The notes under the pieces are model-generated. The model did not search any database. It was not told where the DNA came from and saw only the letters and a list, made by a program, of their open reading frames with translations. The position numbers and the translations under genes are program-made. From Eutreptiella sp. 'Long Island Sound 2002' (taxonomy: Eukaryota; Euglenozoa; Euglenophyceae; Eutreptiales; Eutreptiaceae): 64,000 nt of DNA. The stretch spans positions 7,770,755-7,834,754 of the forward strand of contig OZ038395.1 of assembly GCA_964036045.1 (NCBI GenBank), read 5' to 3'. The stretch's first letter is position 1, and each line of letters starts with the position of its first letter. Below, one piece after another: positions 51,781-61,860 of the stretch.

Positions 51781-53381
51781 GTGTGCCCTGCGCTGTGCCG
51801 GACTTGCCACGGCGTGCCTTTGTGCCAGAATTGCTAATGGACCCGGGCAGCATCGGTACTCTCCGCACAAATACATTCACTGACCTGTGGGAAGTCGAAA
51901 TTTCATTGTGGGTGGGTCAATAGACCCCCCCAAAATTTGGGGAGTGGGTGGGGACACAACACAGACACAAATACAACACAACACACCACACCACTACACA
52001 ACACAACCACACACCCACAACCACAACCATAAACACAACACACCACACCACTACACAACACAACAGAACCGCACAACCACAACCACAACCACAACCACAA
52101 CCACAACCACAACCACAACCACAACCACAACCCAAATACAACACAAACACAAACACAACCGCAACACAAACACAACACAAGACGACCATTATTTCTTGAT
52201 GCCGAAGGCACCGAAAGAAAAATTTGTTGACACTGGCCTACCACAAAGATGTCCGTGATGCATGCAGGTCCATCACATGTTGTTTGACTGATAGAATATA
52301 TGGTTCCCCCCAGGGTCTGTGCACCAGTGGTACGTGGGGTAGACGGAGAAGGGCGGGGTTTCCGGGGTTGTGCCATCAAGTGCTGAAGGGGGGGGGGGGG
52401 TTCCCAGGGGACAGGGGTTTGCCCGGGTTGGGTGGTGAGGGATCGTGTACCTCAGGTTAGGGTAGGGTTAAGTCGATTCCTAACCCTAACCCTTAGGGCA
52501 ACCAGGGTAACAGGGGTCCGTGACAGGAATCGCCTGGGGATGGCCATTATCACTTGCGCATTGGCGCTTGAAAACGTCTGACGGTTGTTCTGGCCGCAGC
52601 GTTGTGGTCGAGAGCGCGACATGTTCGTTCTCTGTGGCGGGAAACGATGGGCTAAGGCATGCTCGTCAGCGTGTTGGCTGCAGCTGATGTCCCGCAGGGC
52701 CACTTACTTCCGCCAGAAATCTGCCCTGTGTCATTGGCCACCTAGTGCTACCCGAGTGCTGCAGCTGTGTTGCCACTTGTAAATAAACGAGATTTTTTAT
52801 TTTTTCGCTTCAAGACCGCCCTGAAGTGTTGTACAGGGGTACAACCAGGGATGCCCTTGAGTCGGCCAGGAGGCCGCACGGGGACTTCAAAAGTAACAGT
52901 GGTTGCCAAAGTGGTTGCTGATGGTTGGAGAAGCGGTTGGGTCGGGTTCGTCGCCTTTTTCTTTTGTCATTTGAGCTCTTCTCGTTCATGCACTCTGCGC
53001 TGCTGTTGTTTGGCTCACCCCTTCGCACACAAGCAATCCACCACCTCCATGGCACACATCACGCCAGAACATAGTTGGTATGCAGCTGTGTAATTCTGAA
53101 AAATCTGAAAAGGCTTAGTACTAGAAGCTAAAACGGAGCAAAACTCTTCAGAACGATGGCCAACTTAGTGGATGTGTGCAATAAAGTTGACAAGAGATCT
53201 ACAATTAAGACAAAGTGAAGAGTATTTACAAAACACTTTGAAAACTTCTGTGAAATCTTTGCAGAAAAAGTGACAGCATAGGACATGTCATGTTCTGTCA
53301 TCAAATATATGTGTCAATTACCTCCCCACCACCTCCTCCATGGCACACACAACCTCTCCAACGCCTCCCTCGCTGTGACAG
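51781..53381 (+). other. Intron 22
   Basis: (CACAAC)n low-complexity sequence 51945-52180 including a repeated CACCACACCACTACACAACA, an inverted TTAGGG-like pair (52455-52497), unique sequence to ~52800, a CTTCAAGACCGCCCTG end resembling a MITE1 terminus (52808-52823), and an AT-rich stretch 53095-53285. No gene recognised. Confidence 0.6.
51945..52180 (+). repeat. (CACAAC)n / ACACAA low-complexity tract
   Basis: A simple A/C-only strand with ten CACAACCACAAC units at 52070-52132 and longer imperfect repeats beside it. Confidence 0.95.
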
Positions 53382-53798
53382 AACTCGGAGCCAACCTTGC
53401 CTTGGGACGCCCTGTGACCATGAGCTCCCAGCACTCAAGTTATGCTGCGCCATCTGTCTGCGTGGATGGCCAGACCAATGGTGACTCCACCACCACGGTC
53501 TGCCACACCAACGGACAGGTAGGGCCGTGGTTGGAGGTGGAGCTTGCACAGCCATCCTGCATCAACATGGTCAAGGTGTGGAACCGACAAAGCTGCTGCC
53601 AGAGCCGCCTTGTGCCGTTCCACATCAGCCTGTTCGACGCCAACCACGGTGAGGTGGGCCGCGAGGCGTTCACCAGCACCGAGCACCTGTATTCATGGAA
53701 GGTGGCCGGGACGTGTGGCGTGAAGTATGTGGAGATCAGGGTCGACAAGACGAGCACGACCTGGCTGCATCTCTCCGAGGTGGAGGTGTTCGGAGTAG
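53382..53798 (+). CDS. Exon 23: F5/8 type C (discoidin) domain
   Basis: Acceptor GTGACAG|AACTCG, donor GGAGTAG|GTATGC, phase 1-1. A textbook discoidin domain: GANLALGRPVTMSSQHSSY, VCVDGQTNG, the GPWLEVELAQPSCINMVKVW core, RQSCCQSRL, and a YVEIRV ... LHLSEVEVFG ending. Compared with exons 7 and 11+12 it is a different, more canonical subfamily ('nlAlgrpvt.Ss...'). The codon choice and flanks look less GC-rich than neighbouring exons. Confidence 0.96.
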
Positions 53799-54614
53799 GT
53801 ATGCACTTCCCGCTCTCTTTTTGTAGTGACAGGGAAGGGGAAATTTTCGGGGGGGAGCATTTCGTCGAGAAGAAAAGTGGCGAAATCCCCCCCCCGGCGA
53901 AATTTTCGCGGCGTGTGACCAACAATTTCACTGTGAATTCAGATGCAGGATGTGCGGCAGTGTACCCGGCGGAGGGAAGGGACAGAGATGCGTTTGTTTG
54001 CAACATGCCGTGGTTGTGTGAGGGGCATGCATTGCAATGCCGCGTTGCCCAGGATTTTGAAAGTGCCCACCAGGAAATAAGAGGAACCATCCAGAGCCCA
54101 CCAGGAAACAATAGCAAGCTTCAGGAGTCCTGGAGGTATATTCGAAATATTCCCCTTCCGAAATTATCTCCCGTCGAAATTACCTCCCGTCCCCTGGCAA
54201 ACTTGCCCCCCCCCCGGTAAGTGCTTTTAAGGGGTTGCAATCCAGTAGTTGTGTGAGACAGGGTAAGTCTACGACAGGGTCCACCCACATCTTCGCTTAG
54301 CTCACTCACCCCCCCCCCCTGCCCAACCAGTTCTGGAGAGCACCCTCCAGAGGTCAAGGTCTGGGAAAGACTGAATGTGAAGCCTGTCAGCCCTGGCAGG
54401 GGGGGTGGACGGGGGACACAAGGGGGCGGAGGGCTGCAATGGTGGGCACTGGGGGCCGTGTCTCTTGCCTGCTCTGTTTGTGGGTCGAGGGCGTCAGGTC
54501 TGGGGGGTTGTGTGTGGAGAGAGTGGGGGGAGGGAGGACGGGGGGTGTAGTCTTGAGGGTGTGAGTGGAATGTCTGTCTAAATGGCTTGTATCCACCCAC
54601 CCCCCCATCCGAAA
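53799..54614 (+). other. Intron 23, proximal part
   Basis: GAAATTTTCG and GAAATTATC words (53835-54200), R21 (54215-54330), a short R20 piece (GAGCACCCTCCAGAGG, 54335), then unique sequence. No gene. Confidence 0.55.
54215..54330 (+). repeat. R21 repeat copy
   Basis: GGGGTTGCAATCCAGTAG, GGGTAAGTCTACGACAGGG, TTCGCTTAGCTCACTCACC followed by a C-run, as at 13080-13190. Confidence 0.75.
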
Positions 54615-55235
54615 TTGGTGCAGAGCGCAGAAGGAGGCAAAGGAAAGGACAAAAGGGAAAGAATCATTGTGGGTGGTAGAAGCCCCTGTCAGGACAATTA
54701 TCCTGCAGATGTACACCCCGGTGCGCACAAGTCAGTGCTGGAGTCGGCAAACCCCGTGTGGACTTGGGGTGTGCATCTGGATGCACCTGGTCAACGGCCG
54801 GGCAACAGCCCCGTCTCTGGGACGGCCGACCCCCGGAGGAGTCAAACAGGACAAGTCATCCGGGGGCTCCGTTCATACGACCAACACACTTTCGGCCCCA
54901 CAGAGGGTCAGAATGTGCAAGGGCGAGGGCCAATAGGCGCCTCCAAAGGCAAGCAAACCAACACCATGGCCTTGTGCCAGACCCCCCCCCCTCTTATCTG
55001 GCCTTTTGTATGCCCCTGGGAGAGCCCCCTCTTTTTGCCGAAGCCTGTGCTACGTGCGCTCACCCCTGCACGCGGGCCGCCGGACGTGGCATCGGCCAAC
55101 ACAATCTCTTCGTGATGTACGTGCAGACACTCAAGTTGCTCATCGTGTACAACGGGTGTTGGCACTGTCTGTCACTGTGATTGCTGAGGGTCAGCCGGGG
55201 TCGGGATTGGAGAGGAAAGACGCGCTTTTTGTCAG
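54615..55235 (+). mobile_element. R5 retroposon with long 3' flank (duplication copy 2)
   Basis: Starts GGTGCAGAGCGCAGAAGGAG and includes CTGGTCAACGGCCGGGCAAC, CGGCCGACCCCCGGAGGAGT and the R5 3' end at ~54990. It continues with ~245 bp that is also at 47898-48139. It ends GCGCTTTTTGTCAG, after which the two loci diverge. Confidence 0.88.
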
Positions 55236-55605
55236 ACTGTGGAGTGCATTCCCACTTCGCTTCGGATCCTACACACGTTTGTTCATCGTTCCGTTCCCAA
55301 TCTCTCAATCAAATCTGAGCCCCCCCCCCCCCCCCCCACACAAACACACAAACAATGTGGACAGCGTCCTCCTGGAACCCCAAACCACTGCATACACCCG
55401 GAAGTACCACCCGGCCCACTCGCGGAACCGACATCCCCCCACCCCCCCCTCCTCTTTGGGCGTTCATGGAACACCCCCAACCTCCGGCTGCCGCTTCCCG
55501 CTGCAGCGGCCCAAATCCGCTGGGGCGGTCGCGCGTTCCCGACCACAATGCAACCCACTGCAACGCCCCCCACAACAACACCGCCGCCCCCTCCCCGTTT
55601 CTCAG
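55236..55605 (+). other. Intron 23, distal part
   Basis: Unique-looking sequence with a 17-nt C-run (55320-55337) and CAACAACACCGCCGCCCC pyrimidine-rich run-in to the exon 24 acceptor. No gene. Confidence 0.5.
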
Positions 55606-55989
55606 GCGAGCAGGTCCTGGCCATCGACGGGCTCGTCACGCCGCCCATGCAGATCCCCGCCTCCTCCTCCCCCAGCTACGTCAGCTACAGCGGCGCCACC
55701 CAGTCCTCCGCGGGGCCCGCGATGGTGTCCTTCGCCTTCGTCGCCAACGAGCAGACCGTCGTGGCGTTCAGCCTCGAGGTCCAGAGCGCGGCCGCCGGGG
55801 GCTTCTACCTCCAAGTGGACGACGCCGCCCCGTGGGCGTGGGACGTGCCCGCGACGACCCCCTTCGCGTGGCTGAAGGCCGGCAGGGCCTGGGCGGTGGC
55901 CCCGGGGCTGCATGCGCTGAAGGTCATCGCGCGGCAGTCCGGCACGCAGCTGGCGAAGGTGATGATTGAAAGCGGAGACGCCGTGTGGA
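55606..55989 (+). CDS. Exon 24: beta-sandwich paralogous to exon 20
   Basis: Acceptor GTTTCTCAG|GCGAGC, donor GTGTGGA|GTATGC, phase 1-1, 128 codons. MVSFAFVANEQTVVAFSLEV, GGFYLQVDDAAPWAWDVP, GLHALKVIARQSGTQLAKVM and IESGDAVW align with exon 20 strand for strand, and both end at the same position with the same donor (A|GTATGC). No Cys at all. It arose by exon duplication; sugar binding is inferred. Confidence 0.94.
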
Positions 55990-57203
55990 GTATGCCCATC
56001 CGGCCCGGGCCTGCACACGCGACCCCCCCCCCCTTCCCCATCCGCGAGCAGCCGGGACAGGAGTCCCCCTCTCATCTGGCAACACCCGTGTTCCTTGGCA
56101 CTCCTCACTGAGGACCGGGTGACTACCGCCGGAGGGGGGGGATTAGGAACAGTGGAAATGTGGATGGGCAAAATTTGGCACAACAGAAGTGCCGCGGTAT
56201 TTGAAGGCCCGAAGCCATTTTTCTGGGTGTCGCTGTTGGCTCTCTTGGCATGCGCAGTCCCACTGTGCCCAAGAGCCTCCGGGAAATCAGAGCAGCCAAC
56301 CAAAGGCCCGTGGGAAAGAACACCCACCGTTCCCGGTCTACGCTTGTTCTTGTGCCGCAATCTGGGGATTGGTACCAAATTATCGCAGTGGCATTCAAAA
56401 ATTGGTGCCAAATTTTCTCTCCATCAACTTCCGCCATTCCAAATGTCGCACGTTCCCAATTTCCCTCTCCCCCGGTAGGCCCCCGCGTGGTGCGCAGCAG
56501 TACACTGAAGGTGCTTGACGTATGCAGCGGTACAAGTATTGCCATAACCTCAGGTCTGGCAGGAGCCCGCCCTCCCATGGTCCCTCCGGTGTCCGTCATT
56601 GTCGACCTCAGGGGCAGGATTGTGGAGGGCATGGGGCTGCAATTGTGGGCTTCCGATCCCCCCCCCCCCCTCCCACATACACCCCCCACCCCCCCAGCTC
56701 ACCTGAACTAGGTCTCACCCTCCCGGAATGGGCCTCAATGGACACGAAGGTCATGCAACAGACATGGCGCTGGAGTGACCAGAACGCCGGGGTGCAGTAC
56801 TCGGGGGTACCCACCCGCCTTCATGGACCGCCTCCCCAGCCCCATGGCCCCCTGATGGTACAGGCTGGTCCGCGTTCGGGCGACCGCTCGCGGCGATGCA
56901 TGACCAAAGGAACACCCTTTGCCAGACGAATCCCCCTTCGCTATCCCGTTGAGCGCCCTCTGCCTCTCCCCGAACCACCCCCTCCTGCCCAGGGAGGCAT
57001 TGAAAAGGGAGGAGCCCCTCCAAGGCGCCCAGCCTGTGCCCAGCCACTGTCCCCCTGACGGCAAGTGCCAGGCTCAATGGCATTTATAACCGACAGCAAC
57101 CGCCCCCAACCGCTTTGGCAACCTCCTCCAACCGCCTGCCTAACCGCCTCTGGGGCCCCTCCCCTTCCAGTGCATCCCTGCCCCCTGCCCTGCTGTCTGT
57201 CAG
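55990..57203 (+). other. Intron 24
   Basis: Unique sequence 55990-56980 with a C-run at 56660 and AT-richer patch 56370-56470, then a MITE2 copy that ends 23 bp before the exon 25 acceptor. No gene. Confidence 0.6.
56990..57180 (+). mobile_element. MITE2 copy
   Basis: CAGGGAGGCATTGAAAAGGG to CCCTTCCAGTGCATCCCTG with the standard interior (GTGCCCAGCCACTGTCCCCC, CCCCCAACCGCTTTGGCAAC). Flanks CTCCTGCC and CCCCTGCC are compatible with an 8-bp duplication with one mismatch. Confidence 0.88.
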
Positions 57204-57484
57204 GTCCTCTTCCCACCGCCGCCACGCCATTCATGTGCCCCATGGCGTCCCTCTCTCATGCCACGGCCACCATGTGCGACTTCCCTGCGCTTGCCCCCGG
57301 CTCGACCGAGTTCTGCGGCGGCCAGTGGACCACCGGCGGCGGCGACTTCCTCTGGGCGCCCAAGGCCAGTGGACCGACGCCGTCCGCGGGTACCGGCCCG
57401 AGCACCGGCCCGGACGGGGGCTCGTACGTGTACATCAACGCCAGAGGCCACGTCCCGTCGCAGACTGCGTACCTTGAGTCGAAG
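57204..57484 (+). CDS. Exon 25: MAM domain, N-terminal half
   Basis: Acceptor TCTGTCAG|GTCCTC (phase 1), donor TCGAAG|GTTGTG (phase 0). After a ~25-residue linker: MCDFPALAPGSTEFCGGQW, TTGGGDFLWAPKASGPTPSA, GTGPSTGPDGGSYVYINARG and TAYLESK, the MAM N-terminal half, as in exons 8 and 16. The domain is completed by exon 26. Confidence 0.94.
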
Positions 57485-57579
57485 GTTGTGGAGCCCCCAC
57501 GGCCCAACCAGTCAACCGCTTAACCGCCGGCAGTCAACCGCCCCCAGCCCAGGCCTTTGCGTAATTTTTTTTGGCAAGC

Positions 57580-57690
57580 CCCCCCCCCCCCCAGACCAAA
57601 GTGACGATCGTACAAAACAAAATTTACAAAACAGAAAATCTGGTCGGGCCATTTTTGGGACACCAATTTCTCCCCCCCCCCCCCCCCAGC
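57580..57690 (+). mobile_element. MITE3 fragment
   Basis: C-run, CAGACCAAAGTGACGATCGT, AAAATCTGGTCGGGCCATTT and TTGGGACACCAATTTC correspond to the right half of MITE3 at 15285-15370. Confidence 0.7.
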
Positions 57691-58264
57691 GCCCCCTTTC
57701 CCTGCGCCAGACGCCTGTGTGCACTGGCCAAAAGTTGTCGGTTGGCCTGCAACGCCCCCCCCCCCCCCCGTAGCCGCCAACTGATGTCAGTTGATTGCCA
57801 CCCAAATTACCTTCGTTTCACTGGTCCGGCGCTGTTGGTCGGCTCTGGCCCTTTGTAACCCCCGTCTCTGTTCCACATTGCCCCATGTGTGCCCATTCAA
57901 CCCGAGCACTCCTCCACACTGGGCCCGGAGGGGGTGGGTGTGTCTGCCTGTGCGGCGGTCTGGTGGGGTGTGGTCCGCGATGTGGTGTGCCCTGTGGTCT
58001 TGTTTATCGGGCCCGAACCTCAAGTGTGGGGCACTGGGTAACCTCCTCCAAGACCACTCGTGATCTCTCGTGCTCACCGAACCCCTCCGTGATCGCTTTC
58101 ATCCTCAGCTCTGCCCCTCTTACGCCTTCACATCAAACGACGAATCCTCTAAGCCGGCAGTTCCCGGCCAGCTGCTTGGCAACCAATGGCCTGTGTTCAA
58201 GCATCCGCCCTAGCCGCTGTGGTGGCGAGTGTCGGTGAGTGGCAAAATTCCCATTTTTCCGTCG

Positions 58265-58577
58265 GTGAGCACGGTGAGTTGAGTTGATTGTTGCAAAGGG
58301 AACTGTGGGGAAGGTCTTCAACCTCCGGAAAAATGGGGAAAATGGGACTGTGACAAATTGGTATCTTCTCCCATTTTTCTCCCTTTTCTCCCATTTTGGT
58401 CCCGTTTTCCTCCACCACAACCCACATCCAGTGTGCTATGCCCGCTATTTTCCCATCCACCCCCCCCCCCCCGTTTTCCCCCGTTTTCCTCCATTTCCCC
58501 TATTTCCCCATCTTTTCCAGCCTCCTAAATCCTGGTTTGGTGGTTTGGTGAGTTCGGTGGTGGTGAGTGCGGATGCC
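58265..58577 (+). repeat. R17 repeat copy B
   Basis: GCAAAGGGAACTGTGGGGAA, CAACCTCCGGAAAAATGGGG, repeated TTCTCCCATTTT, then TCCTGGTTTGGTGG and GTGAGTGCGGATGCC, as in 48785-49065. Confidence 0.75.
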
Positions 58578-58939
58578 TGTGTGCTTACTGGCCAAGGTCT
58601 GTCGATTAGCCACCAACTGCTGTCAGTGCAATACCACCAGCTGGTACTACTGCCCACTTCAGTCGATTGACTGGCTGGGCACTGTTGGTCGGCTGTCGTC
58701 CTGTACGTCATGTTTTGGTGGAGTGGACCTGTCATGTTTTGGTGGAGTGGACCTGAGGGTCCTGGTGAAGCTACCACGATTGGTGGATGGTGAAGGAACG
58801 GTGGTCGGCTGACCAATCCCCACAACCATGCACCCTCTCTGGGGGGTGGAAAAAGCAATTCAACACTGGTGACTAATACCTTCCACTTTGACGTACCCCC
58901 CCCCACCCCCTGTTCTCTAAGCTACGGCGTTGTCTGAGC

Positions 58940-59190
58940 TACAGCGGGCGTAGGGACTGTATTAATTCCGTACTTTAATTCAGTTCGGTACGAAATGTAG
59001 TGCAACCGCAAAAGACATGGTTTTGGTGACAAATCTGCCAATTACATGGAGTCATGGACATTTGTTTTGAGTGTTTGCAGGTAAAATACAAGTGAAATTG
59101 CTAGAACACCAACAGTAGCACTATGTGGGGCAAGAATTGCAATTACGTAGGGACCGTATTAATTCCGTACTTTGTGTAGCTTAGACAAGG
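58940..59190. repeat. AT-rich island bounded by 28-bp direct repeats
   Basis: CGTAGGGACTGTATTAATTC plus CGTACTTT at 58949-58976 recurs as CGTAGGGACCGTATTAATTC plus CGTACTTT at ~59147-59174, one mismatch. The outer flanks TTGTCTGAGCTAC (58930) and GTAGCTTAGACAA (59177) are inverted relative to each other. The interior is far more AT-rich than the surroundings. It looks like a small foreign element of unknown class. Confidence 0.7.
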
Positions 59191-59442
59191 GGGGGGGGGG
59201 CTACAAAGAGTGTACATTACCCTCACAGGGGATTCTCATGTCCTCCTCTTGTGACACTCTACAACAATAGACTGCAAGGTACGAACAAACGGCTGCAAAA
59301 CAGAAATGGGCGGGGGCCCCAGAACACAACCAAAGATGCCTCACAAATTCCCTCCAATCACCCTACTGCACTATCTGCCTTTGTCTCAACCAGCCAATTG
59401 TTGCCAGCCTCTCCTGTTCCCATCGGTTGCAACTCTCCGCAG

Positions 59443-59713
59443 GCCTGCAGCTACGTAGGCGTCAGCTTCATGTACCACATGTACGGGTCGCAGATCGGGT
59501 CGCTGGCGGTGGAGATCAAGGGCAACACCGGCGGTTGGGTTGAGGTGTGGCGCCGGGCCCGGCAGCAGCAGGCCTCCGACACCGCCGCATGGGTCACTGC
59601 CCACGTCATGTTCTCGTCGGCCGTGACGCAGGTGCGCTTCAACGCGACCACCGGCACTGGGTACAAGGGAGACATCGCCCTGGCCAATGTGGAGCTGCTG
59701 AGTGGCAGACCAG
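59443..59713 (+). CDS. Exon 26: MAM domain, C-terminal half
   Basis: Acceptor CTCCGCAG|GCCTGC (phase 0), donor AGACCAG|GTTTGT (phase 1). CSYVGVSFMYHMYGSQIGSL, AVEIKGNTGGWVEVWRRARQ, VRFNATTGTGYKGDIALANV then ELL, close to exon 17. A second CAG 8 nt inside the exon could be an alternative acceptor but would break the frame. Confidence 0.95.
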
Positions 59714-59737
59714 GTTTGTGTTGCATGTGCGTACTCC

Positions 59738-60115
59738 AATGGGGGGGGGGTGGCCGGGCCCAGTCCTTGTATGTGACCCCCCCCCCCCCAGCCCCCCCCC
59801 CGGCCCCGGGTTTTGGGGGAGAGTGGGCTGGGGGCCATGGCGCCAAACGGCGCTCAATTTTCTTGTGCATGCTCAGTTGAAAGTGGTACTATGTGTTTGG
59901 TCCTTGTTCTGCTCCCTTTGAAGGGTGTACCATGTGTTTGCTCCTTGTTCTACTCCCTTTGTACAGCCCAGTGACACACCATGGCAACACTCAACCTTGA
60001 GCCCCCGGGCCGTACCGCAAATACCCCCCCCCCCCACCCCACCCTCCCGCCACCCCCCCCCCCGAGTTTTTCAAAGACAGCCAGGGGCTAGGTCGCATTA
60101 GGGCCGGTTGTAGTC
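59738..60115 (+). repeat. R18 repeat copy B
   Basis: GTGGCCGGGCCCAGTCCTTG, ATGGCGCCAAACGGCGCTCA, ACTATGTGTTTGGTCCTTG, C-runs, and CTAGGTCGCATTAGGGCCGG, matching 50884-51310. A short internal duplication of TGTGTTTGGTCCTTGTTCT is present here only. Confidence 0.78.
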
Positions 60116-60497
60116 ACCCCCCCCCCCCCCGCGGCGTACGCCTGGAAATACCACGCAGAACACTGACTGACTCTATGGCGAGCCCCGTGACGATTGCAGC
60201 GCAGCCATCCTAAAACGGTGTGATTTCCAGTTTTCGCACAAAGATGTGCACAAAGATGCCTCCAATACCCTGGAAGGGGGCTAGCAGGGGCTTTGGCGCA
60301 GCATATTGCATTGACGCTAGAGGGAGGTGGCATCTGGCTACGACAACCTGGGATTTATAGTGGCTTCACAACAACCAGCACCTCCATTTCCCCTTCCCTA
60401 GCCCCCTCCCTCCCACCGTAGTTTTGGAATCAGAAAAGTGTGTGTGGCTGCACAGCACTCCCTCGCATCGGCCCCACGCCATCCCACGCACCGACAG
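60116..60497 (+). other. Intron 26, distal part
   Basis: Begins with a 13-nt C-run; the rest is unique sequence with an ACAAAGATG doublet (60238, 60252). No gene or recognised element. Confidence 0.5.
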
Positions 60498-60947
60498 GCT
60501 ACATCACAATGGAATTCAGCTCCAGCACACCGCATGAGTGTCCCACCGGATGGATCTGCACCGGCGGCGCCAAGGTCGAGTCGGGCTCCAACGGCCTCCG
60601 GTACTTCGCCCTGGGCACCAACTACGGCGTGGGCACCGCCTACAGCAGCAGCTTCACGCTGCCCGCCACCATCGACCACGTGGCACTGGGCCGCGCGGGC
60701 GGGGCCAACGGCCCCACCAGCGGCTTCTTTGTCAAGCGGGTCAGCGATGGGCTGGAGCTGTGCTCCGCCACCCTCGGCACCAACACGCAGACGTTCACGG
60801 AGGACCTGTGCCCCGGCCTCAGTGCGCACGCGGGGGAGGAGGTGTACATGTACGCGGTTGACGACCAGGCGTCGTACTCCAACAGCCGGGTCACCATTCT
60901 CTGGATCCAGTTGAGGGACGTCAACAACGCGGTGCTGTCCATTCGAG
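60498..60947 (+). CDS. Exon 27: beta-sandwich module with PTSGFFVKR motif
   Basis: Acceptor CACCGACAG|GCTACA, donor ATTCGAG|GTCCTG, phase 1-1, 150 codons. MEFSSSTPHECPTGWICTGG, YFALGTNYGVGTAYSSSFTL, IDHVALGRAGGANGPTSGFF then VKRVSDGLELC, EEVYMYAVDDQASYSNSRVT and a final ILWIQL strand. A jelly-roll fold related to MAM/galactose-binding modules is likely. The exact family is not known to me. Confidence 0.92.
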
Positions 60948-61010
60948 GTCCTGTGGGGAGGGCCTGCGGAGTGCCTTCTGCCGACCAAGCAACCTGAAAG
61001 CGGGGGGGGG

Positions 61011-61660
61011 AGGCAAGGCAGGAGAGGCAACCAGAACAGCGGGAACAGGGAACCAGAATGGAGCGGATGGTGGAGCGTGCGCATGGGAGGCAGCGACAAC
61101 AAAGGGGATGGCCTGGCCAGCCAACCCCGTCGCTACCGGGTGCCAGGGCAACCCCTGCTCAACCGGCATCAGGTGGGGGGTGTCTCCCGCAGCCCAGATG
61201 GGCTGTTTGCCGAACAGGAGCGGGAGCCCATCAGGGGCAGACCAGCCGTGAGGGAGAAAAGCACATATGGTGGACGGCCGGGACAACGCGTGGAGGAACA
61301 GGGCACCTGGGCCTCACGCACACAGAACCACAGCGAGGCAGGCGATGGACGGCCTGTGGACAGAGGCGCGTGGACAGCAACAACAGTCAAACGACCCCGG
61401 CAACAACCAGCACATCCCCCAATACGCCAACTATTGGGCGCCGCTGACACGCAAACGGCACATCCCGCCACATTCAGCACAGCCCCGGCACACCAGCCAC
61501 TGGGCTCCGCGAACGCGGAAACGACACCAGCAGGAGCACCGGCCGCAGCGGCCGACAGAAAGCAGCGACCCGACGCAACATGCGAAGGGAAGAACGGGTG
61601 ACTGTCCAGGGCCCCGTAAAGGAGCAACAACCAGACGGAATGTCACACAGGGGGGGGGGG
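61011..61660 (+). mobile_element. LINE-A, 5'-truncated copy (~650 bp)
   Basis: AGGCAAGGCAGGAGAGGCAAC to CGGAATGTCACACAGGGGGG, matching 11152-11795 with roughly 95% identity by eye. Preceded by a 9-nt G-run and ending in a 12-nt G-run. A MITE3 follows 3 nt later. A small indel near 61420 shifts the frame relative to the long copy. Confidence 0.94.
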
Positions 61661-61663
61661 GTG

Positions 61664-61860
61664 CAGGGAAGATTAGAATGGCTGTACGCCGTGGGAGGAG
61701 GCGAGGTCCCCCCCCCTGGACCCCCCCTTCCACACCAAAGGGACCCTCGTGGGAGAAAGCGAAACTTACCAATAGGAAAATCTGATTGGGCCATTTTTGG
61801 TACACAAAAATTTGGGTCCCACACCCCCCCCCCCTCCCCTCCCCTTCTAATAATTCCCTT
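61664..61860 (+). mobile_element. MITE3 copy C, both ends visible
   Basis: Left CAGGGAAGATTAGAATGGCT, interior CCAAAGGGACCCTCGTGGGA and GGGCCATTTTTGGTACACAA, right CTTCTAATAATTCCCTT, an imperfect inverted repeat of the left end. The target duplication is obscured by G-runs. Confidence 0.8.

Larger units (their letters stand above)
57485..59442 (+). other. Intron 25
   Basis: A MITE3 fragment (57580-57690), C-runs (57582-57594, 57672-57688, 57755-57769), unique sequence 57790-58260, R17 (58265-58577), a tandem TCATGTTTTGGTGGAGTGGACC pair (58710-58750), and an AT-rich island with direct repeats (58940-59190). No gene. Confidence 0.6.

Noticed and set aside
52808-52823. Right end of another MITE1
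   Set aside because: CAAGACCGCCCTG matches the terminus, but no partner left end with a matching 8-bp flank was found upstream.
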